Part shown: positions 53,496-62,916 of the stretch, in pieces
Position numbering within the stretch: the stretch's first letter is position 1
Layout: every line of letters begins with the position of its first letter
Source: JAXDMU01 sp963762435
GTDB taxonomy: Bacteria; Pseudomonadota; Alphaproteobacteria; ATCC43930; CGMCC-115725
Length of the DNA stretch: 64,000 nt
NCBI GenBank assembly: GCA_963762435.1
Contig: CAVXLN010000003.1
Span: forward strand, 310,001-374,000
Direction of reading: 5' to 3'
Notes under the pieces: generated by a model
What the model was told of the DNA's origin: nothing
The model's database searches: none
What the model saw: the letters and a program-made list of their open reading frames with translations, nothing else
Program-made: the position numbers and the translations under genes

Positions 53496-53648
53496 ATGTC
53501 TCGATGGTGTGCTTTTGTTCTAGGGCTGCTGCTGGCCGCGACTGGTTCGGCGCAAGCTTCATCCGCGTTCCAGCATTTCGCCGGCCAGATTCTGGGCGTT
53601 CATCACGCCGCGGCACCCGCCGCCGACACACGCTCGGTTCAGCCCTGA
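53496..53648 (+). CDS. Small secreted peptide of 50 residues, unrecognised
   Basis: A short open frame with a textbook signal peptide, MSRWCAFVLGLLLAATGSAQA, is followed by about 29 residues rich in Ala, His and Pro. AAAGGGGGG lies 8 nt upstream of the ATG. Nothing in the mature part was recognised. It is convergent with coq9, with 7 bp between the stops. Real expression is inferred from the signal peptide and ribosome-binding site only. Confidence 0.55.
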   Translation: MSRWCAFVLGLLLAATGSAQASSAFQHFAGQILGVHHAAAPAADTRSVQP

Positions 53649-53655
53649 GCCGCGC

Positions 53656-54288
53656 CTAACGCGCCGGTCTCGCCCGTTTCGCAAAGCTGGGCAGCGCGCG
53701 TTTCAGCCGATCGGTGAGCTTCGGCAGCTTCATCACCTCGGCCAGCCTTCGTTCGAAGAAGCTCATCGTCTCGCTGGCCTGTTCCGATCCGTCATTCAGC
53801 CAATAAAGCATGGTCGGCGCATAGATCGCCGCCAGCAGCGAGCGCTTCGTGTAGAAATTGAAGTCGGTGGCCGTATCGCCGGCGGCGTACCAGATCGCAT
53901 CGACTGTGCGATAGATGATGCGGGCCGCCCAGGCTGCCCCCATCGGTGAGACTTTGAGCGCCACCGCGCGGCGCCCCGCCTCGCGATGCGGGGCGAGCGC
54001 ATCGAGCCGGGCCTTGACCGCGGCTGCCACGCGCTGGCGCACCTTCATCGCACCAAGATCGAGCTTGTCGAGGGCATCGAGCATGCGCCGGTCGGCCCAG
54101 TCATCGAGCCAGAGCATGGCCTCGGTCGGCCCCTCCGGGAAGAGCCGCGCGATTTCGACCTCGTCGAGCCCGAGCGATTGGGCGCCGGTCCTGAGCGACG
54201 CCATCGACCAGCCATCGAACACGACGTTCGGCAAGGCCGCCTCGAGCAGCGCGTCCTTCTTTTGGGTGAGATCGAGATTGTCGCTCAT
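53656..54288 (-). CDS. COQ9 family protein
   Basis: This 210-residue protein has the COQ9 pattern: ALPNVVFDGWSMASLRTGAQSLGLD at the N-terminus, then MKVRQRVAAAVKARLDALAPHREAGRRAVAL. AARIIYRTVDAIWYAAGDTATDFNFYTKRSLLAAIYAPTMLYWL follows. The fold resembles a TetR C-terminal domain that binds isoprenoid lipids and supports Coq7. coq7 lies 34 kb away. ATG 54288 follows GAGGGG and overlaps the def stop (ATGA). Confidence 0.9.
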   Translation of the reverse strand: MSDNLDLTQKKDALLEAALPNVVFDGWSMASLRTGAQSLGLDEVEIARLFPEGPTEAMLWLDDWADRRMLDALDKLDLGAMKVRQRVAAAVKARLDALAPHREAGRRAVALKVSPMGAAWAARIIYRTVDAIWYAAGDTATDFNFYTKRSLLAAIYAPTMLYWLNDGSEQASETMSFFERRLAEVMKLPKLTDRLKRALPSFAKRARPAR

Positions 54289-54842
54289 CCGCCCCTCGCG
54301 GCCGCTTCGGCGAGATCGATCGGGAAGCGCGCGCCCTCCTCGGTGAAGGTGAGCAGGCCGAGATCCGTCATGCGCTGCGGATAAAGCACGCCATCCAGAT
54401 GGTCGCATTCATGCTGCAGCACGCGCGCATGGAAGCCTGCCACCGTGCGATCGATGAGATTGCCCTCGAGATCGTAGCCGGTGTAGCGCAGACGCGTGTA
54501 GCGCGGCACCGCACCTCGCAAGCCCGGGATGCTGAGGCACCCCTCCCAATCGAGATTGAGCTCCTCGCCGATCGGCTCCAGCACCGGATTGACGATGGTG
54601 GTAAGCTCGACCGGCGTGTCGCCCGAGAGTCCCGTCGTCCGTTCGGGGGCCACGCGGAAGATGACGAGCCGGCGCGAGACGTGAATCTGCGGGGCGGCGA
54701 GCCCGGCGCCGCGGATATCGGCCAGCGTCTCGGCCATGTCGGCAGCAAGCTGACGGACATCGGGCGCGGTCGGATCGTCGATCGGCGCCGCGATCTCGCG
54801 CAGCACGGGGTGGCCCATCCGGGCAATCTTGAGGATGCTCAT
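54285..54842 (-). CDS. def: Peptide deformylase
   Basis: This 185-residue metalloenzyme removes the formyl group from new proteins. Motif 1 is GAGLAAPQ (45-52), motif 2 EGCLS with Cys102, and motif 3 QHECDHLDG with His144, Glu145 and His148; together they form the metal site. It is coupled to coq9 by a 4 nt overlap. The usual def-fmt pairing is absent, so this may be a second deformylase of the genome. Confidence 0.95.
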   Translation of the reverse strand: MSILKIARMGHPVLREIAAPIDDPTAPDVRQLAADMAETLADIRGAGLAAPQIHVSRRLVIFRVAPERTTGLSGDTPVELTTIVNPVLEPIGEELNLDWEGCLSIPGLRGAVPRYTRLRYTGYDLEGNLIDRTVAGFHARVLQHECDHLDGVLYPQRMTDLGLLTFTEEGARFPIDLAEAAARGG

Positions 54843-55020
54843 GGGTTTGGAGGATAGGAGTACCGCCGGAATCGTTCAAGCCGTACCCGGCCTCCGCATG
54901 CTCCTGGCCGAATGGCCAGGTTGAATGGCTGGTGTCCGTCTGGAACCTTCGTCATACTAATTATCGATCGAATCCAGGCCGCTAAGCAGCCCAACGCTTC
55001 ACTTACGCTTGCCGAGGTGA

Positions 55021-56262
55021 ATGATGACGGACGGTACGCAGGATTCCGGAACGAAGCCGGCGCGCTCTTCCCGCGCTCAATTCGTCAGCATCGCCGTGCT
55101 GATCGTGTTGATTCTCGCGGGATTCGCGTGGTGGCGCTGGGGCGGCGGCCTGGGCGGCAGCACGGGCGGCGGCCCGGCCCCCAATGCAGCCGCGGCCCCG
55201 CCAGTCACGGTCGGCCATCCGCTGCAGAAGGAAGTCACCGAATATGACGAATATACCGGCCAGTTCGCCGCCATCGATTCGGTCGATATAAAGGCGCGTG
55301 TCTCGGGATACCTGACCGAGATCAATTTCCAGGACGGGCAGACGGTCAAGAAGGGCGACCTGTTGTTCGTCATCGATCCGCGCCCGTTCCAGGCGGCGGT
55401 CGATCTGGCCGCGGCCAATCTCGAGCGCGACCAGGCGCAGCTGGTGCGCGCCCAGCTCGACCTCAAGCGCTACGCGGACCTGTCGCAGAAGGAATTCGCC
55501 TCGCAACAGACATTCGAGCAGGCGCGGGCGACGGCGGCAGGGACTGCTGCGACAGTGAAAGCCGATCAGGCGCAGCTCGACCAGGCCAAGCTCAATCTCG
55601 AATTCACCCACATCACAGCACCCGTGGCGGGCCGCGCCAGCAATCATCAGGTGAGCCTGGGCAATCTCATCGTCGGCGGCGATTTGGGGCAGGCCTCGAC
55701 GCTCGTCACGATCGTCTCGCTCGATCCGATCTATTTCTATTTCGACACGGCCGAGACCCAATATCTGCGCTATCGCCGGGCGGTCATCGCCGGCACCTTG
55801 AAGTCGCCGCGCCAGGGGCCGGTGCCGGTCCAGGTGCAGCTGGTCGACGAGCATAGCTGGTCGCATGAGGGCGCCATCGACTTCGTCGACAACCAGTTCA
55901 ACCGCGGCTCCGGCACGCTGCGCATCCGCGCCACTTTCCCCAACCCGGAGACGACGATGAATGCCGGGCAGTTCGGCCGGATCCGCGTGCCGGCGTCGGA
56001 GCCGCATCAGGCGATCCTGATCCCCGACACCTCCATCGTGGCCGACCAGGCGCGCAAGATCGTGCTGGTGGTGAAGGAGGACGGCACGGTCGAGGGCAGG
56101 CCGATCCAAGTCGGGCCGACATATCAGGGGCTGCGCATCGTGCGCGGCGGGCTTTCGGCATCCGACACGATCGTGCTGGATGGCGTCCAGCGGGCGCGGC
56201 CGGGTGGCAAGGTGACGCCACAGGCCGGCAGCATCACCCCCGATCCGCAAGCGCAGCAGTAG
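55021..56262 (+). CDS. RND efflux periplasmic adaptor (AcrA/MexE-like)
   Basis: This 413-residue membrane fusion protein is anchored by an N-terminal helix (about 21-40), not a lipid. Barrel-sandwich halves (VDIKARVSGYLTEINFQDGQTVKKGDLLFVIDP, then ITAPVAGRASNHQVSLGNLI) flank a coiled coil (about 130-190). A beta-barrel and proximal domain follow. It links the inner-membrane pump to an outer-membrane channel. GAGGTGA precedes two ATG codons. The pump gene follows 13 bp later. No outer-membrane factor gene lies here. Confidence 0.94.
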   Translation: MMTDGTQDSGTKPARSSRAQFVSIAVLIVLILAGFAWWRWGGGLGGSTGGGPAPNAAAAPPVTVGHPLQKEVTEYDEYTGQFAAIDSVDIKARVSGYLTEINFQDGQTVKKGDLLFVIDPRPFQAAVDLAAANLERDQAQLVRAQLDLKRYADLSQKEFASQQTFEQARATAAGTAATVKADQAQLDQAKLNLEFTHITAPVAGRASNHQVSLGNLIVGGDLGQASTLVTIVSLDPIYFYFDTAETQYLRYRRAVIAGTLKSPRQGPVPVQVQLVDEHSWSHEGAIDFVDNQFNRGSGTLRIRATFPNPETTMNAGQFGRIRVPASEPHQAILIPDTSIVADQARKIVLVVKEDGTVEGRPIQVGPTYQGLRIVRGGLSASDTIVLDGVQRARPGGKVTPQAGSITPDPQAQQ

Positions 56263-56275
56263 CGGGATCGGCGCC

Positions 56276-59200
56276 ATGAACTTCTCCCACTTCTTCATCG
56301 ACCGGCCGATCTTCGCGGCCGTGTTGTCGATCTTCATCACGCTGATCGGCGGCATCGCCTATTTCTCGCTGCCGGTGGCACAGTATCCGGACATAGCGCC
56401 GCCGACGATCGTGGTCAGCGCCTCCTATCCCGGCGCCTCCGCCGAGGATGTCAGCGGCACGGTGGCCACGCCGATCGAGCAGGAGATCAACGGCGTCGAG
56501 CGCATGATCTATATGAGCTCGCAGGCGACCGGCGACGGCAATCTGCAGATCACCGTCAGCTTCAAGCTCGGCACCAATCTCGATATCGCCCAGGTGCTGG
56601 TGCAAAACCGCGTCGCGATCGCCCTGCCGCGCCTGCCGACCGAAGTGCAGGCCATCGGCGTCACCACGAAGAAGAATTCGCCCGATATTCTGATGGTCGT
56701 GCATCTGACCTCGCCCGACCAATCGCGCGACCAGCTGTACATGTCGAACTACGCGACCTTGCAGGTGAAGGACCCGCTGGCGCGGCTGACCGGCGTCGGC
56801 GATGTGCGCATCGTCGGCGCCCGCGACTATTCCATGCGCGTCTGGCTCGACCCGAACAAGGTGGCGCTGCGCAACCTGACGGCGCCGGAGGTGGTGCAGG
56901 CGCTGCAGACCCAGAACCTGCAGGTCGCGGCCGGCGTGCTCAATGCGCCGCCCATGCCCAATCAAGGCGCCTTCGAGTTCAATGTCCAGGCGCTCGGCCG
57001 ATTGCAGACGGTCGACGAGTTCGAGAATATCGTGGTCAAGACCGATCCGGACGGGCACGTCACCCGCATCCGCGATATCGGCCGGGCCGAGCTGGCGGCT
57101 CTCGATTACAGCGCCAACTCCTATCTCGACAACCAGGTCGCGGTGCCGCTGCTGATCTTCCAGCTGCCGGGCTCGAACGCGCTTGCGACGGCGCAGGGCG
57201 TGCGCGCCACCATGGTGGAGCTCGCCAAATCCTTTCCGCCCGGTTTGCACTACGAGATCGTCTACGATCCGACCGAATTCATCTCGGAATCCGTGAATGA
57301 GGTGGTGAAGACGATCTTCGAAGCGGTGATCCTGGTCGTCATCGTCGTCATCCTGTTCCTGCAAACTTGGCGCGCCTCGATCGTGCCGATCGCGGCGATT
57401 CCGGTTTCGTTGGTCGGTACCTTCGCGTTCATGTCGGCACTGGGTTTTTCGCTGAACAACCTGTCGCTGTTCGGGCTGGTGCTGGCGATCGGCATCGTCG
57501 TCGACGATGCGATCGTCGTGGTCGAGAATGTCGAGCGCAACATCCGCCTGGGCCATACGCCGCGCCAGGCGGCGCACGACACCATGGACGAGGTCGGCGG
57601 CGCGCTCGTCGCGATTGCGCTGGTGCTGTCGGCGGTGTTCATCCCGGCCGTCTTCATCCCGGGCATTTCGGGCCAGTTCTTCCGACAATTCGCCGCCACC
57701 ATCGCCAGCGCCACGATCATCTCCTGCTTCGTGTCGCTCACCTTGAGCCCCGCCCTCTGTGCCATCCTGTTCAAGCCGCATGTGGCCGAGGAGCATCGGA
57801 AGCACTCGCTGATCGGCCGGCCGATCGCCGCCTTCTTCCGCGGTTTCAACACCCTGTTCGACCGGCTATCGAACGGCTATGGCGAGCTCACCCGACGGCT
57901 GCTGCGTGCCGCCGCGATCATGCTCGTGGTCTATGTTGGCCTTATCGGCCTGGCGGGATGGCAATTCTCGCGGGCGCCCACCGGCTTCATCCCGACGCTT
58001 GATCAAGGCTATCTCATCGTCGTGATCCAGCTGCCGCCGGGCTCGTCGCTCGCTCGCACGGACGAGGTCGTCCGGCGAACCAGCAAGATCCTGCTCGACA
58101 CGCCGGGCATCATCCATACCGTCGAGTTCGCGGGCCTCGACGGCGCCACCCTGACCAACGCGCCCAATGCGGCGGCAATCTTCACCCCGATGGCTCCCTT
58201 CGCGGAACGCACCGCCAAGGGCTTGTCGGCCGAGCATATCCTGGCCGACCTCCGGAAGCGGCTTGGCGCGGTCCAGTCGGCCTTCATCATCACCATCCCG
58301 CCGCCCTCGGTGCGCGGCATCGGCAGCGCCGGCGGCTTCAAGATGATGATCCAGGACCGGCAGGGCCGCGGCGTCCGGGCACTCGATGCCGCGACCCAGG
58401 ACATGGCGGCGGCAGCCAATCGGATTCCGGGGCTCGTCGGCGTGTTCTCTCTCTACAACACGCGGACACCGACCGTTTACGCCGATATCGACCGGGTCAA
58501 GACCGAGATGCTGGGCGTCACGGTCGATAACATCAACCAGACGCTCGAAGTCTATCTGGGCTCCGTCTTCGTCAACGAGTTCAACTATCTCGGCCGCACC
58601 TACCGGCTCGAGGCGCAGGCCGACGCGCCCTATCGCATCACCACCGAAGACATCGCGAACCTCAAGACGCGCAATCTGAGCGGCAACATGGTGCCGATAG
58701 GCTCCGTCGCGACATTCCGCGACATCACTGCACCTTATCGCGTGCCGCGCTACAACCTCTACACCGCGGCCGAACTCCAAGGGAATCTGCTGCCCGGTTA
58801 CTCCACGGGCTATGGGCTGGCGGCGATGGAGAAGCTGGCTGCCGAGCGGCTGCCGAACGGCTTCGGCTACGAATGGACGGAGTTGGCATATCAGGAAAAG
58901 CTGGCCGGCGGATCGGGCCTCATCGTGTTCGGCGCCTCGATCGTCTTCGTCTTCCTGGTGCTGTCGGCGCAATATGAGAGCTGGTCGCTGCCGCTGTCGG
59001 TCATCCTGATCGTGCCGATGTGCCTGCTCGCCGCGGTCACCGGCTTGCTTGCCCGCGGCATGGACATCAACATTCTGGCCCAGGTGGGCTTCGTCGTGCT
59101 GGTGGGATTGGCGGCCAAGAACGCCATCCTGATCGTCGAGTTCGCGCGCCAGGCCGAGGATCAAGGGGCCGATCGCGTCGCCGCCGCGGTCCAGGCGGCG

Positions 59201-59440
59201 CGCACGCGGCTTCGGCCGATCCTCATGACCTCCTTCGCCTTCATCTTCGGCGTGCTGCCGCTGGTGATCGCGGTCGGCGCCGGTGCGGAGCTCAGGCAAT
59301 CGCTCGGTACCGCCGTGTTCTTCGGCATGCTGGGGGTGACCGGCTTCGGTCTGATCTTCACGCCCATCTTCTATGTCGTGGTGCGGGCGGCCGTGGCGCG
59401 CCGGGATGCCAAAAAGCCGATCGAAGGAGGCGCTCATTGA
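56276..59440 (+). CDS. RND family efflux pump inner-membrane transporter (AcrB/MexF-like, HAE1)
   Basis: This 1054-residue drug/proton antiporter has an N-terminal helix after INFSHFFIDRPIFA-type residues. The two halves each have six helices and a large periplasmic loop. Helix 4 carries VLAIGIVVDDAIVVVENVERN with the paired proton-relay Asp residues. The second half has FVVLVGLAAKNAILIVEFA with the relay Lys. Length and order match HAE1 pumps that expel hydrophobic compounds. A TTG-started SDR gene overlaps its stop. Confidence 0.95.
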   Translation: MNFSHFFIDRPIFAAVLSIFITLIGGIAYFSLPVAQYPDIAPPTIVVSASYPGASAEDVSGTVATPIEQEINGVERMIYMSSQATGDGNLQITVSFKLGTNLDIAQVLVQNRVAIALPRLPTEVQAIGVTTKKNSPDILMVVHLTSPDQSRDQLYMSNYATLQVKDPLARLTGVGDVRIVGARDYSMRVWLDPNKVALRNLTAPEVVQALQTQNLQVAAGVLNAPPMPNQGAFEFNVQALGRLQTVDEFENIVVKTDPDGHVTRIRDIGRAELAALDYSANSYLDNQVAVPLLIFQLPGSNALATAQGVRATMVELAKSFPPGLHYEIVYDPTEFISESVNEVVKTIFEAVILVVIVVILFLQTWRASIVPIAAIPVSLVGTFAFMSALGFSLNNLSLFGLVLAIGIVVDDAIVVVENVERNIRLGHTPRQAAHDTMDEVGGALVAIALVLSAVFIPAVFIPGISGQFFRQFAATIASATIISCFVSLTLSPALCAILFKPHVAEEHRKHSLIGRPIAAFFRGFNTLFDRLSNGYGELTRRLLRAAAIMLVVYVGLIGLAGWQFSRAPTGFIPTLDQGYLIVVIQLPPGSSLARTDEVVRRTSKILLDTPGIIHTVEFAGLDGATLTNAPNAAAIFTPMAPFAERTAKGLSAEHILADLRKRLGAVQSAFIITIPPPSVRGIGSAGGFKMMIQDRQGRGVRALDAATQDMAAAANRIPGLVGVFSLYNTRTPTVYADIDRVKTEMLGVTVDNINQTLEVYLGSVFVNEFNYLGRTYRLEAQADAPYRITTEDIANLKTRNLSGNMVPIGSVATFRDITAPYRVPRYNLYTAAELQGNLLPGYSTGYGLAAMEKLAAERLPNGFGYEWTELAYQEKLAGGSGLIVFGASIVFVFLVLSAQYESWSLPLSVILIVPMCLLAAVTGLLARGMDINILAQVGFVVLVGLAAKNAILIVEFARQAEDQGADRVAAAVQAARTRLRPILMTSFAFIFGVLPLVIAVGAGAELRQSLGTAVFFGMLGVTGFGLIFTPIFYVVVRAAVARRDAKKPIEGGAH

Positions 59441-60207
59441 CAGCACCCGATCTCCATGGCCGCATCGTCATCGTGACGGGCGCCGGGCGCGGCATCGGCG
59501 AGGCGGCGGCGCTGGCGCTGGCCCGGCATGGCGCCAGCGTCGTGGCGAGCGCACGCGATCCCGCGGCGGCCGAGCGGGTCGCAGCCGCGATCGCGGCAAA
59601 GGGGCATGAAGCGCTGGGCATCGGCTGCGACGTAACCGATCCCGTAGAAATCGAGCGGCTGGTGGCCGAAACCAAGGCGCGCTGGGGCCGGATCGACGCG
59701 CTGATCAACAATGCCGCCGTGATCGGCCCGGTCGGCGCCATGGAGGCGCTCGATCCGGCCCAATGGGCGGAGGCGATCGGGATCAATCTCTGCGGCGCCT
59801 TCAATGCCATCCGCGCCGTGTTGCCCGCCCTCGTCGAGACGGGCGGCGGCACTATCGTCAATGTGAGTTCGGGCGCCGCCCATCGCGCGCTTGAAGGCTG
59901 GAGCGCCTATTGCGCCAGCAAAGCAGGCCTCGCCATGCTGACCAAATCGATCGCGGCCGAATATGGCGGCCGCGGCATCCGCGTCTTCGGCTTCGGTCCC
60001 GGCATGGTCGATACCGGCATGCAGGCGCAGGTGCGCGCCTCGGGCATCGGCCCGATCGCCAAGGTGCCGCAGAGCCAACTGGCGCCCGTCGCCGATCCGG
60101 CCCAGGCGTTGGCCTATCTGTGCGGACCGGACACGGATGATCTCTGCGGCCAGGAGATCTCGATCGGCGACCCGAAATTCCGGGAACGGGCGGGACTGGC
60201 AACTTAA
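59437..60207 (+). CDS. Short-chain dehydrogenase/reductase (SDR)
   Basis: This 256-residue classical SDR has the NAD(P)-binding TGAGRGIGEAAA, the NNAAV block, the catalytic Ser in VNVSSGAA and the YCASK (YxxxK) motif. The substrate is unknown. The start is TTG 59437, overlapping the pump stop by 4 nt, with GAAGGAGG 6 nt upstream. The coupling suggests it belongs to the efflux operon, perhaps modifying the exported or inducing compound. Confidence 0.9.
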   Translation: MTAPDLHGRIVIVTGAGRGIGEAAALALARHGASVVASARDPAAAERVAAAIAAKGHEALGIGCDVTDPVEIERLVAETKARWGRIDALINNAAVIGPVGAMEALDPAQWAEAIGINLCGAFNAIRAVLPALVETGGGTIVNVSSGAAHRALEGWSAYCASKAGLAMLTKSIAAEYGGRGIRVFGFGPGMVDTGMQAQVRASGIGPIAKVPQSQLAPVADPAQALAYLCGPDTDDLCGQEISIGDPKFRERAGLAT

Positions 60208-60492
60208 GGCAAATTCCGGCCACGCCGCCGCGCCGCTTGCTCGGCATACCTTAATATGCAAATCTTCCAGAGCAATGCGGAGGGTCTTCATGACCCTATT
60301 GGAAGTGCAAACTCCCGCGAGTAGAGAAGCATATAAGTAATCGGAGTGAGAAAGGTTGCGGATCTACCGCGATCTTCCCGCATGGGCATTTCCGAATAAT
60401 CCGTCCGTGCCCTCTGGACGGCTGCAGTGCACAAGCAAGACTGGCAGAACTCTGTCAGTTCATAAACAAAAACGCACCCAGGAGGGAATGCC
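60208..60492. other. Intergenic region before the secreted hydrolase gene
   Basis: A 285 bp gap. Codon use and frames give no credible gene; a 22-codon frame at about 60256 lacks a ribosome-binding site. The segment must hold the promoter of the downstream gene, but no clear -35/-10 pair was found. Confidence 0.5.
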
Positions 60493-62547
60493 ATGAAGAA
60501 TAAATGGCTATCGGCCTCGGCATTCGGGGCCCTTCTCGTCATGACCGCAGCGCAGCCTTGCGAAGCGCGCGTGGTCAAGCTCGTCGTGTCCTCGACAGCG
60601 CCCTATCTCGGCGGCGCCAGCTTTGGCTCGACCGGCTCGTACCAGCTCATCCGCGGTACCGCCTTCATGCAGGCCGATCCGACCGATCCGCATGATTCAC
60701 TGATCACAGACATCAAGAATGCGCCCAAGGATGCGCAGGGCAAGGTCGAGTTCAGCACGCCCTTCTTCATCCTTCAGCCGACCAATGCGTCGAACAGCAG
60801 CCACAAGCTCTTCTATGCCGTCAACAACCGCGGCAACAGCCTGGAAGGGCTGCTGACCGCAACGACTCAGGCCCAGGTCGCCGCCACCGATGCGGGTGCT
60901 GCGATGGAACGCGGCTATGTCATCGTCGATACCGGCTGGGAGGGCGATCTCATCCCTGCCTCCTCGGCCGTGATGGGCGCCAATCTGCCGATCGCGACCA
61001 ACGCCGATGGCAGCGCGATCATCGGCACGATGCGCTATGAATATTATGACCGCACGGCCGGCACCTTCACGACCAATCTCGAAGGCAGCACGGGCTTTCA
61101 ATCCTACCCAACGTCCGACACGAACACCGCGCATGCGACGCTGACCGTGCGGGACGAGGAGAACGGCACGCGCACGCCGATCCCCTCCACTGAATGGGCG
61201 TTCGGCACCTGCCCGACCGGCCAGGCGAGCCTGGTGCCCGACAAGGTCGATCTCTGCTACTTCCCAGGGTTCGACAATTCCAAGATCTATGAGCTGATCT
61301 ATCAGGCCCAGAACCCGATCGTGCTCGGGCTGGGCTTCGCCACGACGCGCGACTTCGCTTCGTTCCTGCGCTTTCAGACCACGGACGATGCCGGCAATCC
61401 CAACCCCGTCAGCGGCGGCCTCACTCGCGCCTATGCCGCCGGCGGCTCGCAGACCGGCGGGTATTTACGCGACTATATCTATCTGGGCTTCAACGAGGAT
61501 GAGAGCGGCCGCCAGGTGTTCGACGGCATCATCCCGTGGATCGCGGGCACCGACCGCGTCCTCATCAATGTCCGCTTCGCCGATCCCAACGCGTACTCGG
61601 AGCAGGATCATCAGCACGACTATCTGCAGAACAGCTATCCGCCCTTCACCTATGCAGTCGTGACCGACAAGCTGTCCGGTATCAAGGACGGCATCCTCAA
61701 GCGGCCGACCACCGATCCGAAAGTGATGCAGGTGGATTCGGAGAGCGAATTCTGGCAGCTGCATGATTCGCTCAACGTCGTGAACGGCAAAGGCCGGTCG
61801 GTCGACATGCCGGCGAATCTGCGGATGTATTTCCTCGGCAATTCCGCCCACGGCTTCATCCAGGGCGGGCTCAACGCGCCGACACCCGGGAGCAGCGCGC
61901 TGTGCGCCGACCCGACCCCGGCCGGCGGACTCGGCTGGGAGATATTGCGCGCGGCACTCATCGATCTCGACGCCTGGGTCGACCAGGGCGTGGCACCGCC
62001 CGCGAGCAACTATCCGAGCATCGATACCGGCACCCTCGTCGATCTCGATACGGCGGCCGCATCCTTCCCGAACATTCCGGGCTTCAGCTTCCCGACGGTG
62101 GTCAACACTTACGAGCTCTTAAATTTCGGCCCGTCCTTCACCAAGCTCGGCGGCATCCTCACCATCGTTCCGCCGCTGCTCGGGCCGTCCTATCTCGTTC
62201 TGGTCCCCTTGACGGACGAGGACGGCATCGCCTTTGCCGGCGTGCACAATATCGAAGCACAAGCGCCGCTCGGCACCAGCACGGGCTGGAATGTCCGGGC
62301 TGCCGGCCATCGGGCACCCAATCTCTGCAGCCTGACCGGCTCCTACTTCCCGTTCGCGACCACCAAGGCGGAACGGAAGGCCAGCGGCGATCCGCGCCTG
62401 TCGCTGAAGGAGCGGTACAAGAACCACGCCGGCTTCGTCGCCCGCGTCAAGCTGGCGGCCCAGGAGCTGGTGGAAGAGCGCTTGCTGCTGCAGGAGGATG
62501 CGACGGCGGACATCGCCGCCGCCAAAGCGAGCAGCGTGCTGAAATAG
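60493..62547 (+). CDS. Secreted alpha/beta hydrolase domain protein (Abhydrolase_10-like)
   Basis: This 684-residue protein has a signal peptide cleaved near CEARVVK. The family resembles PF20091, large alpha/beta hydrolases of mostly unknown function. The likely nucleophile elbow is AAGGSQTGGYLRDYIYLGFNED (Gly-Gly-Ser-Gln-Thr-Gly). The predicted catalytic His lies in the C-terminal block NIEAQAPLGTSTGWNVR or later, but cannot be fixed by eye. Two short motifs, YAVNNRGN and TGWEGD, are typical of the group. AGGAGGG precedes the ATG. A stem follows the stop. Confidence 0.8.
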   Translation: MKNKWLSASAFGALLVMTAAQPCEARVVKLVVSSTAPYLGGASFGSTGSYQLIRGTAFMQADPTDPHDSLITDIKNAPKDAQGKVEFSTPFFILQPTNASNSSHKLFYAVNNRGNSLEGLLTATTQAQVAATDAGAAMERGYVIVDTGWEGDLIPASSAVMGANLPIATNADGSAIIGTMRYEYYDRTAGTFTTNLEGSTGFQSYPTSDTNTAHATLTVRDEENGTRTPIPSTEWAFGTCPTGQASLVPDKVDLCYFPGFDNSKIYELIYQAQNPIVLGLGFATTRDFASFLRFQTTDDAGNPNPVSGGLTRAYAAGGSQTGGYLRDYIYLGFNEDESGRQVFDGIIPWIAGTDRVLINVRFADPNAYSEQDHQHDYLQNSYPPFTYAVVTDKLSGIKDGILKRPTTDPKVMQVDSESEFWQLHDSLNVVNGKGRSVDMPANLRMYFLGNSAHGFIQGGLNAPTPGSSALCADPTPAGGLGWEILRAALIDLDAWVDQGVAPPASNYPSIDTGTLVDLDTAAASFPNIPGFSFPTVVNTYELLNFGPSFTKLGGILTIVPPLLGPSYLVLVPLTDEDGIAFAGVHNIEAQAPLGTSTGWNVRAAGHRAPNLCSLTGSYFPFATTKAERKASGDPRLSLKERYKNHAGFVARVKLAAQELVEERLLLQEDATADIAAAKASSVLK

Positions 62548-62560
62548 CCTGAAAGGCACC

Positions 62561-62591
62561 GCCCGCCCCGGCCTCAAAGGCTGGGGCGGGC
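62561..62591 (+). terminator. Hairpin after the secreted hydrolase gene
   Basis: gcccgccccggcc (62561-62573) pairs with ggctggggcgggc (62579-62591), 13 bp with one G-T pair, loop tcaaa. No T-run follows, so termination would be partial or Rho-assisted. It ends just before the toxin-antitoxin promoter. Confidence 0.6.
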
Positions 62592-62600
62592 ATGGCCGCA

Positions 62601-62639
62601 TTGACGCGCCCCTCATGCAACTCATATAAACTGCATGAG
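62601..62639 (+). promoter_or_regulatory. Promoter and operator of the toxin-antitoxin operon
   Basis: TTGACG (62601-62606), an 18 nt spacer and TATAAA (62625-62630) form a strong sigma-70 promoter. The perfect inverted repeat ctcatgca (62612-62619) and tgcatgag (62632-62639) brackets the -10 box, and a further gctgcatga copy follows. This is the layout expected of autoregulation by a Phd/YefM antitoxin. Confidence 0.75.
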
Positions 62640-62661
62640 CTGCATGATCGGACTCGCCGCG

Positions 62662-62913
62662 ATGCTCAAAGTTTCCGCCGCCGAATTTCAACGCAATATC
62701 GGCCGCTATCAGGACCTGGCGCTGAGCCAGCCCGTCGCCGTCACGCGTAACGGCCGGGACGGAACCGTGCTGATCTCGTCGGTCGAGTATAATCGGCTCC
62801 GGCGACGCGATCGCGAGGTGCTCGGCCTCGATGATTTCACCGATGCCGATATCGAAGCCGTTCGGCGCTCCGAGCCGTCCCGGGAGGCCGATGCCTTCAA
62901 CGACGAACTCTGA
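62662..62913 (+). CDS. Phd/YefM family antitoxin
   Basis: This 83-residue protein begins MLKVSAAEFQRNIGRYQDLALSQPVAVTRNGRDGTVLIS, the Phd/YefM DNA-binding N-terminal domain. An acidic helical C-terminus follows that would wrap the toxin. The start was placed at ATG 62662: an earlier in-frame start at 62635 lies at the predicted transcription start. It is separated by 3 bp from the toxin gene. Confidence 0.87.
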   Translation: MLKVSAAEFQRNIGRYQDLALSQPVAVTRNGRDGTVLISSVEYNRLRRRDREVLGLDDFTDADIEAVRRSEPSREADAFNDEL

Positions 62914-62916
62914 CGC

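Noticed and set aside
60256..60324. 22-codon open frame in the gap before the secreted hydrolase
   Set aside because: It has no ribosome-binding site and no signal or domain.
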